NCBI GenBank assembly: GCA_948099385.1
Contig: CANUEZ040000113.1
Coordinates: 11,730,501-11,794,500, forward strand
Direction of reading: 5' to 3'
From: Fasciola hepatica
Taxonomy: Eukaryota > Platyhelminthes > Trematoda > Plagiorchiida > Fasciolidae
DNA length: 64,000 nucleotides
Shown: one piece after another, positions 36,471-46,808 of the stretch
Position numbering within the stretch: the first letter of the stretch is position 1
How the letters are laid out: each line of letters starts with the position of its first letter
Program-made: the position numbers and the translations under genes
The notes under the pieces: generated by a model
Seen by the model: the letters and a program-made list of their open reading frames with translations, nothing else
Databases searched by the model: none
Told to the model about the DNA's origin: nothing

Positions 36471-36754
36471 AAAGAAAAGACCTTGTCTGGAGAGTTCTGT
36501 ACTCCTGCACCACACAAAAGGAGTACCCTCTTCTCCGGGACCACACCTCGGGCACGCCTTACCACAAGACCTCTCCTGGGCCACAGCAAGGACAAGTCTC
36601 AATTAAATTCACACTCCACGTTTCAAATCACTTAACAATTCACGTCTCAATTACCGACTCAGTTCACTTCAAAACTATCTCCTCGGCCCACATCAGGTCC
36701 ATTTTCAAGGCCTCCCATTCCCCGCAGTGCGGTCCCGCCGTGGGTGCCACAAAA

Positions 36755-36912
36755 GCAATATGCAAGGACCAGTGACTTCCGTGGGAGTTGCGAGTGTGCA
36801 ACCTGCAAAATACAAAAAGAGGAACCCCATGAGCCGAAGCGCAGTAAGTGCATCAAAGACTACTACACACACATTATTCGGACAAAAATTGGCTGCCTTC
36901 AACCTGCCCAAG
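36755..36912 (+). repeat. ~165-bp repeat, copy 2
   Basis: Aligns with 36255-36420. It lies inside the tandem unit, so its duplicate is at 47950-48107. Confidence 0.7.
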
Positions 36913-36934
36913 ATAGGTTATGCATTCAGACTAG

Positions 36935-36935
<1 letters not shown>

Positions 36936-36981
<46 letters not shown>
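36936..36981. repeat. (TA)n microsatellite in copy A
   Basis: TA run, with an equivalent of slightly different length at 48133-48177. Confidence 0.95.
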
Positions 36982-36983
<2 letters not shown>

Positions 36984-37754
36984 CGGGAAGTAAAATAATT
37001 AAATATTCGCTTGACTTATATGGGTCCGAATAACTGTACAACTGATAGAACAAGCGTCCGGTATGCGAAAGATCGCTGGTTCGTTTCCCACTCACGCATA
37101 GCACTTTTTCGACACGAAAATTGAACTGGGATATTTGAATAATCAAGTCGAATGGTGTCTCCGAGTCATTTGCAACAACTACGTTTTGTAAACTACCAAT
37201 AAATTTACTTGAAAGCCAAAGTCAGCCGAATTTCACGTGGGAGGTCTTTCAACCAGATATTTCTGTTCTCAAGTAACGGCGTAAAACAATCAAATAATAG
37301 CTTCTCGTCAATATCACCGAACAGCAGTGGTTAAACCGTCAACATGGTGAAATTCAGACTATTCTAACCCGGGTTCAGACCAGGCGGTAGCCGATGAACT
37401 TACCCACCTGGAGGCCTCCAGCTGGTTGAAATCTACTTACATGAAATCTATACGAACATTATACAAAAAAATTAGGCAAAATAATTACAATGATTATTAT
37501 ATATAACTAAAACCGAAGCTGATCACGTCGAAAGAAAGTGAATTTTCATGTACGCCTGCAGCCTCTATGAACATTGAACAACTGGTTTAATGTAATTTAT
37601 AAAGAATCATCTGTGGGGCACATTCAGCTAATTACATTTCAAATTGCAAATCGACACAGGTTAAGTAGGGATTTCCCTCAGTTACTTGCAATCATGTACC
37701 AATGTAAAGAGGTTACTAAACCGTATTATCCGTAAGCGAAAATTCCGAAGCATA

Positions 37755-37860
37755 TAGGCGTCGTATCATAGTGAAACTGGTAGAACACAAAAGCCTCTCC
37801 AAAGCATGGACGGCGTGCTTCTACGGATTCAAATCCCGACCTCGGTCAACGAATTACAAC
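37755..37860 (+). repeat. tRNA-like segment in the arm
   Basis: TAGTGAAACTGGTAGAACAC (A-box-like) and GGATTCAAATCCCGACC (B-box-like) lie about 65 bases apart. The inverted relative at about 60900-61010 has a better B box (GGGTTCAAATCCCG). Probably a SINE head. The copy B equivalent is at about 48950-49055. Confidence 0.35.
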
Positions 37861-38220
37861 ATTTCGATCAATTCAACTCATGCTCAATATGACGAATCAT
37901 ATTTCAGCAGTGATGAAAGAAATGCCGCGCGTAAAAATTGGGCTGAAATCAAACGAAAACATTACCAAAAAACTATAAAATCTGATTATATGAATAATTT
38001 CAGTAGCAGAGTACCTGGGCTTCAAATAATTCACAAATAACTAAAAAATCTCGGTGACTGGTGTGAGTGTATGTAGGGTCGCTGAAGAACGGTGATAAGA
38101 TTTCAAATTGACTGAGCATTTAAAGTGATACCATCTAAGACCCTTCGTGCATACCCACTCAGAAACAACTGGTACCCCAACGAATTACATGTGCGCACGT
38201 AATTTCACAGATTTTCAGCA

Positions 38221-38535
38221 TTAGGTGTGGCCTTGATACCGTTGATAAGTAAACATTTCTTCGGCGTTACTGAATAGTTTAGTCGATCGAGAACAATTTC
38301 CGAATGCGCGCAACCATTGGATATGGCACATGCATGTTCGATCCATATAATTTCCACTGTAGCCAATCGAGAACATCCTTCTCCCGAAACCACATATAAA
38401 CCCACCCTGTTCTTGATTCACTGTCTCAAACTCAGATGTCAGTTCACACACTTCCTCATTGTTTGTTAAGCATCCATACTCATTGCACTGGATCATGGTC
38501 AAAATACAGTTTTCCGCTTGCAGTGCAATCATCAT
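38221..38535 (-). pseudogene. Cys-rich ORF with weak EGF/CUB-like pattern, arm of copy A
   Basis: A 104-codon minus-strand frame. After MMIALQAENC come cysteines in CNEYGC, EVCELTSE and GGFICGFG, reminiscent of an EGF-type module. Then IGYSGNYMDRTCMCHIQW resembles the start of a CUB domain (YPGNY...CxWxI). The next CUB-like stretch (SEIVLDRLNYSV...KKC) lies in a different frame (38405-38205), so a frameshift breaks it. The same ORF occurs at 49416-49730 and, inverted and diverged, at 59775-60041. I read it as a fragment of a host exon caught in the arms. The domain assignment is tentative, and the ORF could be fortuitous. Confidence 0.35.
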
Positions 38536-38607
38536 TCTTGGTAATGTGGAGGGATTTCATTTACAAATACAACAGTGGTAGATTCTCATGTATGGTGCTA
38601 TCCACCG

Positions 38608-38670
38608 AGCGGTTGATTGATTGGTTGATTGATTGATTGATTGATTGATTGACTGATCGACTGATTGACC
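38608..38670. repeat. (GATT)n simple repeat
   Basis: A TTGA/GATT run ending in degenerate GACTGATC units. Equivalents lie at about 49803-49862 and, inverted, at about 59632-59695. Confidence 0.85.
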
Positions 38671-40265
38671 TATCGATTAGGAATTTGTCATGCACACTCC
38701 CATTATGCGTGCCCATGTCGTTTTCAGTCGTTTTCAGCGTATATTAGCCGTATCTGTACTGAACTAATGCGACGAGGGATACTGTGACAATAGAACGAGA
38801 GGGTGAATTTCGAACCGATCGCACTAATCAAATCCGAGCCACATACAGGAGACGAAGAGGTGACTATTTCGAATGCAACCCACAACAGACAAAACGAACC
38901 CTACCGACGAGCAACTGGATGTCAATACAACCCCGACAAGCAAGTAAGCAGACAGACAGACAGGTAGTCAGTGGAAGCATCACACACGTTGTGAGCAACA
39001 GATCAAGGCATCACCAATCGTTTGAAAGATTGAGTTGATCTCTTCGACAGCATCTACCACCTCACTTCAGTTCAGTCCAATATCACACATCACTCATTTC
39101 ATAATTTCTGCAAATCATCCTTATGGATCTCCGTTAGCCACATGAGATCTTTTTGAATGAAATAACACTTCTCACATCATATCAGCCAAAACATACCATC
39201 GGATCACAGGTTGAATTCAGAAGTAATTTATATGTCAAATCCTTCCACAAAAAATAAAATCCTATTCACATTGCAAATTATCTTCCAACTGTTTATACAA
39301 CATTTTGTGTGTCGACTACAATTTTGAATGAATCATATTGTTGGAGGTATTTAGTAGTATAAAGATGGAAAGCATCTAATCAGTTGTGTGGTTATTCAAG
39401 CTCAGCACGTATACAGACTCACATAGTTGTGACTAAATCACATAAAAATCTCAACGGATCATATATGTGATTACCCAACGGAACATTCTACGACGTGACA
39501 CCTTCTCCTCACAATCCTGATAGACAAATCGGCTAACTGCGAATAAACTCCCATTGTTAGTATACCGAATGACAGCACGTAAAATGAATAAATCTCAATT
39601 CCCAGAGGAAACGGAACGTTAGGAATTCTGTTCATTGTAAAATTATTTTGTCTTTCTTTTGCACATTGTTTTTCTGCGGTTTTGGTATTGTTCTCGTTGA
39701 CAACGGAACCGTTCTCTCATTTTGTTTTGTTTTGTTTTGTTTTTTACTGTTCTGTTTTTTTCTGTTTCCTTCATTCCCAACTCACGAGGTCAGTGACAAT
39801 CCGTGTTGAAATGAAATTAGCAATTGAGATAAACAAAGAACAGAACTAGTTTGTCAAATTGAGACCCAGTAGATTTCGGTACCACATACTCTATCTGTTC
39901 CAACTGAAGATACGGTATCATTTTTGAGGAACCACGTGGATCCTTGATCAAATTGCTGTCCCCTTAGTATCATGGACACTATAGTGGAACAAATATATTC
40001 TTCTTCGTTTACCGGACTAAAGTAACCCCGAGATCACTAGTTCCCATTTGGACATCGTTTGAACACCACCGATGAAAGTGAAGCAAAGCGTGGTCAAGTA
40101 GGTTGATGGCAATTTCGATATTGCGACGTCACATTGACGCAATCATTCACATCGAGTGTGCTTCAAAATACAGTATTAGATCAGAATAAGCCAATCCAAT
40201 TGTCAGGATATACCTTGTATTATTTCAGATTGTGTCCCAACGAAGTCAAGTGACTTTCGAATTTG

Positions 40266-40470
40266 TGTTGGATACGTTTTTGTTTCACCACATCAGTGGC
40301 CTTTCCTGATTGGTTAGGAAGTGTCTTTTATTTGGCACATTGTAAATCGAGTAACCTGACTGGTGTGAGAGGCTTGGTAAACCACTGAATAATTACCAAC
40401 AACTGAGATATCCTTGTTGCATTGTGTAACACCATACTGATTACTTCTCCCGAAGAACTGACTTTTGACA
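40266..40470 (+). repeat. 5' LTR, copy A
   Basis: Starts TGTTGGATACG and ends CTTTTGACA, giving TG...CA ends. It aligns throughout with 45504-45710, with shared blocks TTTCCTGATTGGT, CATTGTAAATCGAG and AACCTGACTGGTGTGAG. A plausible primer-binding site, TGGCAGCGGAAAC, begins 3 bases after its end at 40474. Confidence 0.8.
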
Positions 40471-40547
40471 CGGTGGCAGCGGAAACTGATGTGAAAGTGA
40501 GGATTTCGGAGTAACGACCGCACAATGGCCTGCAGATCCACCCACCG

Positions 40548-41337
40548 GTGCACTTGGTGATGGAAGACACGAGTCGATTGGCTGGCCGCTGGAGGCTGTG
40601 GCAAACGCAGTATGAAGATTTCCGGACACTGACAGCCTTGAAGTACGAATCAAAGGCTATCCAACTTGCGTTATTTCGTCACACCTTTGGACCGGCAGCG
40701 GTTCGCATCAGCACTGGCTTTTCATATGATTCCGATGAAAACAGTGGTGACTGGATGACAATTATGCTTAAAATCGAGCAAAATTGTCTTGCTGAATGCA
40801 AAACCACATGAGCGTCTTTCTTTTCAACTAAAGAGATGAGACATTTGACTCTCTTTTGTTGCAGTTAGGGAAACACTGATACGATCACGCAATTTTTGCA
40901 CCTGCTTAGAAGAGAACCTCAAGAGGGATCGGATAGTGTTTGGATTACGCGATCCCACCTGGATCAAAAGGTTGTTGAAGGTTCGGGAATTATCACTCCA
41001 ACAGTGCGTCGGCATCAGCCGAGGTGATGAAGCAGCCGAACAAGGCATGGAGACGTTGAATGTGTTAGAGTCGCGTGATCTGAATAAAATAACGTCAGAG
41101 ATACGCACAGTGCCAAAGACGGAATGTCAGTTTTGTGGCAGACTACAATTCGCAGGAAGAGACAACTGTCCGGTCTGGGGAAAGATTTGTGATGGCTGCG
41201 AGCACAGTAAACCACTTTCCACCAAAATGTTTATTAGAGAGAAAACCGTGAACGGAGAACAAAATCATCGAGAACAAAACAGTGTGGTGAACAAGCTCGT
41301 TTTCAGTTATTCGTACGCATACCAATACGTAACATGA
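40548..41337 (+). pseudogene. Gag of the Gypsy element, copy A
   Basis: Two frames make up Gag. 40548-40811 (WRLWQTQYEDFRTLTAL...LALFRHTFGPAAVRI) matches the N-terminal capsid-like region of Gypsy Gag. After a frameshift, 40936-41337 has DPTWIKRLLKVRELSLQQCVGISRGDEAAE and then the nucleic-acid-binding knuckle CQFCGRLQFAGRDNCPVWGK followed by ICDGC. In relatives this is CxxCG..H..CPAxGxxCxxC; the His is not evident here. The product would package the element's RNA. The frameshift is shared with copy B. Confidence 0.7.
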
Positions 41338-41414
41338 AATATGACTCAAACCTACAAAAGGGATGATCATCCAAATCTGTCTGTGCACGTGTGTGTGTGT
41401 ATGCATGTGAAATT

Positions 41415-42412
41415 GATCACAGTGAAGAATGTTCGTGTGGTTGCACACGTGTTCGGGAACAAGAAGAGGGCCATGGAAGTTCAAGTGCTTGCACAAATGG
41501 TTTCTGAGCACACAGGGGAGGACTGTAGAGTGGAATACTCACGGCTTCGGCTGTGGCTAAGATGCGACACTTGACAGGTCTTGACTGCATGCCCTGGACT
41601 TTGTAAATGGTGCGAAAAGCGTTTATCACCTCTACGGAATGGTTTGACTCAACAAGGTATGAATACACAGCACACGTAGCTGTCCTAATAGCTGCAGTGT
41701 TCAACCAAGCCGGGTTGTGTTCACGAACACGTTCGGATGAGCCCCTGGTTGTGCCGCCAATGTACCTGGTTCCACAAGAACAGGTGGATGAACATACATA
41801 AAAAGACGCTGCAGAATCTGGCACTTTATCCTTCAGTCGAAAACACACAATCGGTTTAGACTCGAACATAACTTGTAATTGTGCAGTGTAGAATGTTCAA
41901 CTGACTTCTCCTGTTAGTCTTCGTTGAATAACTTCTATTTCCGTATACCCTTTGAATGACAAACGGACATATACGGGCTTCTTTTCGACCACTGTCTGTC
42001 TTGGCCTATCTTCATGTCGTTGCATCGTCTTGTCAATGAACCTTTCCGGATAGCCGTTTTCTAGGAAAGCACTCCTCAGAAAACGAAGTTCATTTTCTAT
42101 TGTGTCTTGTGTGCAGATTTTCCTTGCTCCATTAACCAGGCAACGCACTAGATTTCTCTTCACTTTGAGTGGTACGAAACTGTGAAAATGAATGTATTGG
42201 CAATTCCAAGTTGCTTTCCTGTGCACTGACAACTGAACGGAACCATCACTTCGACGGCTTACGCAAACATCTAAGTAAGGTAGACCGTTTTCCTTTTCTT
42301 GTTGAATTGAACATTTGGATGGGCTGTAGTATATCTGTTAAGTATTATATTTGGATCAACTTTGGTATCTACCACACATACGATATCGTCCACTTACGGT
42401 TTGTATAAGGTG
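41415..42412 (-). mobile_element. Penelope-like fragment inserted antisense in the Gypsy element, copy A
   Basis: Read on the minus strand it starts in the RT palm, where the YVDD motif has its Tyr replaced by a stop (TAA then VDDIVCVVDTK, about 42373-42408). It continues with LPYLDVCVSRRSDG in one frame, then HRKATWNCQYIHFHSFVPLK and VKRNLVRCLVNGARKI, then LENGYPERFIDKTM, the Penelope thumb (42232-41897). The 150-codon frame 41869-41417 carries the GIY-YIG domain: FYVCSSTCSCGTRYIGG and VREHNPAWL. It separates gag from protease, so it inserted after the Gypsy element did. Copy B has it at the same site, so it predates the duplication. Confidence 0.75.
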
Positions 42413-42507
42413 CACCCTTCGATTGTTCACTTGAGTTGGTAATTTTCACTTTTTTGTATCCATTGTGTTCTGTGGGATTTTTCGAACAAAATCATCACAA
42501 CACAGAT

Positions 42508-42890
42508 CGAGTGAATGGGACGCAAATGCCAGAAAAGCGAAAGGGCGTTCTTGCCAAGATGGTGGGGAACGGAGAAGAGGCGGATTTCCAGTTGGACACG
42601 GAAGCATCGATGAGCATCATGTTTATGAACTCTCTGTCTAATATTACACCGACATTGACACAGAAGTGATCAGGTTCATTCAAACGGGTAAGGCAATACT
42701 GCAAGTCGTCAACCCCAAGGATGGACAGTTATCACTCATAAACTTTGTTGTGAAAGACCAGGGTTATTTTCCTATCCTTGAATGTGAATCTCTCGAAAAT
42801 CTGGGTTTGGTGTCATTCCACTATGGTTCATTCATTCACCATGGATCTGATAATGTCGAATATTACTTGGAAAAATAGGCCTCTGTTTTC
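42508..42890 (+). pseudogene. Protease region of the Gypsy element, copy A
   Basis: EEADFQLDTEASMSIM (about 42574-42621) is the active-site block of a retropepsin, usually LDTGA, with Gly changed to Glu. After a frameshift and stop, the frame at 42666-42878 gives the remainder: GKAILQVVNPKDGQL, FVVKDQGYFPILECESLENLGLV. The active-site Gly is essential in aspartic proteases, so this product would be inactive even without the frameshift. Its normal job is to cut the Gag-Pol polyprotein. Confidence 0.7.
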
Positions 42891-44200
42891 GATGAGAAAT
42901 TGGGAACGCTTCCGGGATGGCGGTAGTAAACGTACATGAATCCACAGAGCCTATGGCATTACCAACAAGGCGTATTCCGTATGCAGTTAGAGAACAAATT
43001 GAGCGCGAGTTGGACATTCTCATATCGAAAGATGTCCTGGTTAAAGTTGATGAGCCGACAGATCGGGTGAATCGAATCGTGATCGTGACGAAAGCATCTG
43101 GAGAACTTCACATTGGCATTGATTCCAAACCACTAGACAAAGCACTCAGGACAGAGCACTTTTCATTACCTGTTTTTAACGATATTCTTCCTGAGTTATT
43201 ATAATGCGCGTTGCTTGACGAAAGTTGATATGGCTTCAGCGTTTTGGTATTTAGAGATGGATGAAGCCTTAAATTACTTGACCAGGTTTGGCACTCCGTA
43301 CGGCTGGTTCCGTTGGAACAGACTACCTTTCGGCCTGACGGTATCTAGCGAAACACTTTAGAAGAAAATTCTCCAAGCAGTGGACGACTTAACTCGAGCA
43401 CTGTGCGCGGCAGATGATATTCTTATTTTCGGCGAGAATATCAAGGTACACACTAGACGGTTTGATTCTTCTCTTCAACGATGTATTTATGAGGGAATCA
43501 AATTAAAACGAGACTGGTTGACATTTTGTCAAACAGCAGTCAAGTTCTACGGCCACATTATCACAAGAGCAGGGATCAAACTGGATCCAGAAAAGGTAAG
43601 CTCGATTGTAGAGATTCCTGCGCCAACCGATACGAAAGGCGTCTCACGTTTTAGCGGAAGGATCAACTATCTGAGCAGATTCTTACCAGAGCTAGCGGAA
43701 TTGACGAGACCGATCCGCCGATTAACCCACAAGGAAGAAAAGTGGATTTGGTCAGATGAACAGCAAACAGCGTTTGGTCACATCAAGCAGCTTATCGTGA
43801 AGGCCTCAGTCCTAGCATATTATGATCACACCTTTCCTCTACGCATACAATGTGACAGCAGTCAACATGGTTTAGAAGCTGTTCTGTTACAAAATGGGCG
43901 CTCGCTCGATTATCGTAGTAGTACGTTAACAAGTTGTGAACAGAAATATGCGCAAATTGAAAAACAAATACCGGCAATCATGTGCTCTCTGAAGAAGTTC
44001 AGTGATTACACGCGCGGGCGACTTACGCACATATATTCAATCACAAGCCATTGATCACGATCGTGGATAAGCGGCTACATCTAGACCCAAGAAGACTTCA
44101 ATCAAGGGTAATACGTTTCCAAAAGTATATCTACGACCTACATTATCAGCAAGGAAAGCAGATGTTTGTAGGTGACGCGCTGAACAGCCATACTACCAAA
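42880..44200 (+). pseudogene. Reverse transcriptase-RNase H of the Gypsy element, copy A
   Basis: VFDEKLGTLPG just after 42880 is the linker to RT. 42917-43204 gives RRIPYAVREQIERELDIL, LVKVDEPTDRVNRIVIVTKASGEL and IDSKPLDKAL. After a frameshift, VDMASAFWYLEMDEA is the palm A motif and TPYGWFRWNRLPFGL is motif B, followed by a TAG stop at 43359-43361. From 43380 the 224-codon frame holds ADDILIFGEN (motif C), FYGHIITRAGIKLDPEKV, PIRRLT and the RNase H core with LRIQCDSSQHGLEAVLLQNG and YAQIEKQIPAI. A further frameshift near 44030 precedes NHKPLITIVDKRLHLDPRRLQ. It would copy the element's RNA to DNA if intact. It is not, and copy B shares the stop and frameshifts. Confidence 0.85.
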
Positions 44201-44228
44201 TACGGAAGACGAACGTAGAAAGGAAACG

Positions 44229-45168
44229 GTGAACATTGCATTGGCGGTTACGGAATCTGAGTTATCCCAAATCCAGAATGCCACGATGACAGATCCTTGT
44301 CAACAATTCCTGAAGGAAGCCATCACCCAAGCTTGGCCGGAAGATAAAAGAACCTTATTGACAGAATTGTTAGCTTGCTTTTTGATAAGACGCTCAGCTT
44401 CGGTTACACAATTCACACGCAGGTCTCAATGGATGTATCACCCAAGTCAGAGAATCATACTACTGGCCTGGTACGGCAGAACAGATTAAACAGACGGTAG
44501 CAAATTGCAAACCATACAGACAATTTGGTCAACGACAAACAAGAGAACCGGTGGAAATGCACCTCACACCTGGTCGGCCTTGGCAAATTGTGACGTTGGA
44601 TATCTTTTACCATGGGAAAGACAGTTACCTAGAAACCACTGATTACTGCAGTGATTTCTTCGAAGTCGACCTTCTGAGAACAAGAAAAACTGCAAAAATC
44701 ATCAACAAACTGCGAGCCAGTTTTGTACGGCATAGAATCCCGATTCGAGTGATTCCCGATGGTGATTCACAGTTTCGCAGCACGGAATTCCAGCATTTCT
44801 CGAAGATGTGACAGTTCAGCCATCACATCACCAGTCCTTACTACAGTCAGCCCAACGGCAAAGCAAAGAGCGCTGTGAAACAGGCGAAGAAGACACTCAG
44901 GAAGTGCAAGTCTGAGGCCAGCGATCCGTTCATCCTTCTGCTTGAGCTTCGAAATATGCCTTCGGCAACGGTGGGAGCAAACCCGACGAAACGCCTATTT
45001 GGAGGAGGGACAAGCCCAATCCTACCAGCTTGTGCTGGTTTACTGGACCCAGATGTCGTAGCGTCTTCAGCAGTCAGATTTAAAATGAAAATGGAACGGA
45101 GGTGGAATAAAGATTTCACGATCGGAGAAGCAAACCAACGAATCCACTCAAGCCGGGTGAAAGTCTAG
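44229..45168 (+). pseudogene. Integrase of the Gypsy element, copy A
   Basis: The N-terminal part is at 44229-44489 (DPCQQFLKEAITQAWPEDKRTLL). After a frameshift, YWPGTAEQIKQTVANCKPY retains part of the HHCC zinc finger (last Cys changed to Tyr). PGRPWQIVTLDIFYHGK holds the first catalytic Asp and VIPDGDSQFRSTEF the second. A TGA stop at 44809-44811 replaces the usual Trp. YYSQPNGKAKSAVKQAKKTL follows, where the catalytic Glu is Lys. The frame ends at 45168 after VGANPTKRLFGGGTSPILP. Loss of the catalytic Glu plus the stop make it dead. All these lesions are present in copy B too. Confidence 0.8.
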
Positions 45169-45503
45169 ATTCAACCAATTGAACTGATAGCAAAGCCCTG
45201 AACGAAAGGAGAGGTGCAAGCGCATGTAACAAAGAAATCACAACGAATACGCTCTGGAAGTAGTCGGATAAGAAGGAATAGGGTTCATTCGATAAAATTG
45301 GAAGAAGGTAATGATGAGGAAAAGAAAACCAGTGAAGGCGATAACGAAGGAGAATACGAGCAAAACCAGAAATGATGATGAAGAGACTGATTCAGATAAA
45401 ACTTTACGTTCATCCTTCAGACAGGAGCATTCACCGTCTAGAATTCGAAGTGGGCAAAGTTACAAGCCGGAAGGCAATTAGACGTCTCGCATAAGAGGAA
45501 GAA

Positions 45504-45710
45504 TGTTTTGGATTCGTCTTGGCTTTAACACATCAATAACGTTTCCTGATTGGTCAGAAAGTGGCTTTTATTCGGCTCATTGTAAATCGAGTAACCTGAC
45601 TGGTGTGAGTGGCTTGGTAAACCACCGATTAATTACCAATAACTAAGATTTCCTTGTTGCGTTGTATAACACCATGCTGATTGCCTTACCCAAAGAAGTA
45701 ACCTTTGACG
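45504..45710 (+). repeat. 3' LTR, copy A
   Basis: Aligns with the 5' LTR from TGTTTTGGATTCG to CCTTTGACG, with many substitutions. The terminal CA has become CG. Confidence 0.75.
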
Positions 45711-46391
45711 AAATTGACACCAGGTTAAACTCAGAATCGGTAAAATTAAATTTTGTTTAGTAAAATTCAGTTTAGAAAGTGCCTGTCTGAGGCTTCATTT
45801 AGTACACTCAACCTTTCCCTGCAACAATCCAGTAATGTACTCTACGAATAATGTATTTTTCACATGCCCACTACTGAAAGCAGTGGACAACCAACACTGC
45901 ACAATCACATGTACTCATTTCACAACCTAGTATAAGTAGCAATTATGGCCACATTATTCGAGAAAGGAGAGCCACATAAGGTCCCAATAAATGAAGTGGG
46001 GCACCAGAGTGGAAGACAATGAAGTTGTGTGTTCGAATTTGTATTGTTATTGATCGTTCCGAGAAAATAAACAGCTCCCGAGCACCATTATGCCTTTCAG
46101 TTTGACCTTGACTTTGTGAAACCTGTTTTAGTTGTATTCCTCTTATTTTTCGACCATTCGCCGAATTCCGAATTTCATTTTCCATTCCCCCTCTGTCAGT
46201 ACTTGCCCTCAGTGTTGCCAGTGTTTGATTTCAGCCTATCAGTTTTGTCGGTGCCGAGTTTCTCACATGAACAATTTCCCGTTACACGACCAAGTATTAA
46301 TACGAAAACAGGAAACTTCGTGGTCCAAAGAACTAACTACACAATAAGGGAAGAAACTATTCATAACAATGGTAGTTTATTGACTCCGCAC
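45711..46391. other. Sequence between 3' LTR and purine tract, copy A
   Basis: Unassigned. The 92-codon frame 46116-46394 has no motif I recognise. GAAAATAAACAGC near 46060 looks like a polyadenylation signal context but could be chance. The equivalent in copy B is 56923-57603. Confidence 0.4.
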
Positions 46392-46602
46392 TAAGCGAGG
46401 GAGAAATAGAAAGGAGGGAAAAGACAAAAGAATAAAAGAATAAATAAATGAGCGAAAAAAGGAAGAAAGGAAGGAAAAAGAAAGAAAGAGGGGAAACAAA
46501 GGAAGAATTTAGAGTGAACGAAGGAATCAGTCAATCAATTAATCAATCAATCAATGGAAAAATGTATGAATGAATGAATGAATGAGCGAAAGAAGGGAAT
46601 AA
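46392..46602 (+). repeat. Purine-rich tract with (GAAT)n and (AATC)n, copy A
   Basis: About 110 bases are almost only A and G (GAAAGGAGGGAAAAG and similar), followed by AATCAATC and GAATGAATGAAT runs. It ends where the inverted right arm begins. Confidence 0.85.
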
Positions 46603-46808
46603 TGGAAGGAAGTCAGCTCTTCGGGAGAAGTAATCAGTATGGTGTTACACAATGCAACAAGGATATCTCAGTTGTTGGTAATTATTCAGTGGTTTACCAA
46701 GCCTCTCACACCAGTCAGGTTACTCGATTTACAATGTGCCAAATAAAAGACACTTCCTAACCAATCAGGAAAGGCCACTGATGTGGTGAAACAAAAACGT
46801 ATCCAACA
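46603..46808 (-). repeat. Inverted LTR at the edge of the right arm, copy A
   Basis: Reverse complement of the 5' LTR (40266-40470). It is much closer to the 5' LTR than the 3' LTR is. No gag or pol sequence is attached to it. The equivalent in copy B is 57812-58017. Confidence 0.8.

Larger units (their letters stand above)
37560..40470 (+). repeat. Left inverted-repeat arm of copy A
   Basis: Its inner part (about 38530-40470) is nearly identical to the reverse complement of 57812-59760, and 39450-40470 also to that of 46603-47664. The outer part (37560-38530) matches the reverse complement of 59760-61265 only with many changes and a few insertions. It ends at the 5' LTR of the Gypsy element. 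Confidence 0.85.
40266..45710 (+). mobile_element. Ty3/Gypsy LTR retrotransposon, copy A (dead)
   Basis: The order is 5' LTR (40266-40470), primer-binding-site-like sequence (40474), gag, antisense Penelope insert (41415-42412), protease, reverse transcriptase, RNase H, integrase and 3' LTR (45504-45710). Gag-protease-RT-RH-IN order and sequence wording place it in Ty3/Gypsy, near elements often annotated as K02A2.6-like. Every domain has lesions. The two LTRs differ visibly along their length, so the insertion is old. Confidence 0.9.

Noticed and set aside
36659..36911. Hydrophobic minus-strand ORFs within the 165-bp repeat
   Set aside because: Two overlapping frames are open over the same bases and the diverged copy at 36255 does not keep the reading. 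Likely chance.
41143..41511. 122-codon minus-strand ORF at 41143-41511 and its duplicate at 52355-52723
   Set aside because: It is antisense to Gag and to the gag/Penelope junction. No motif, so a shadow frame.
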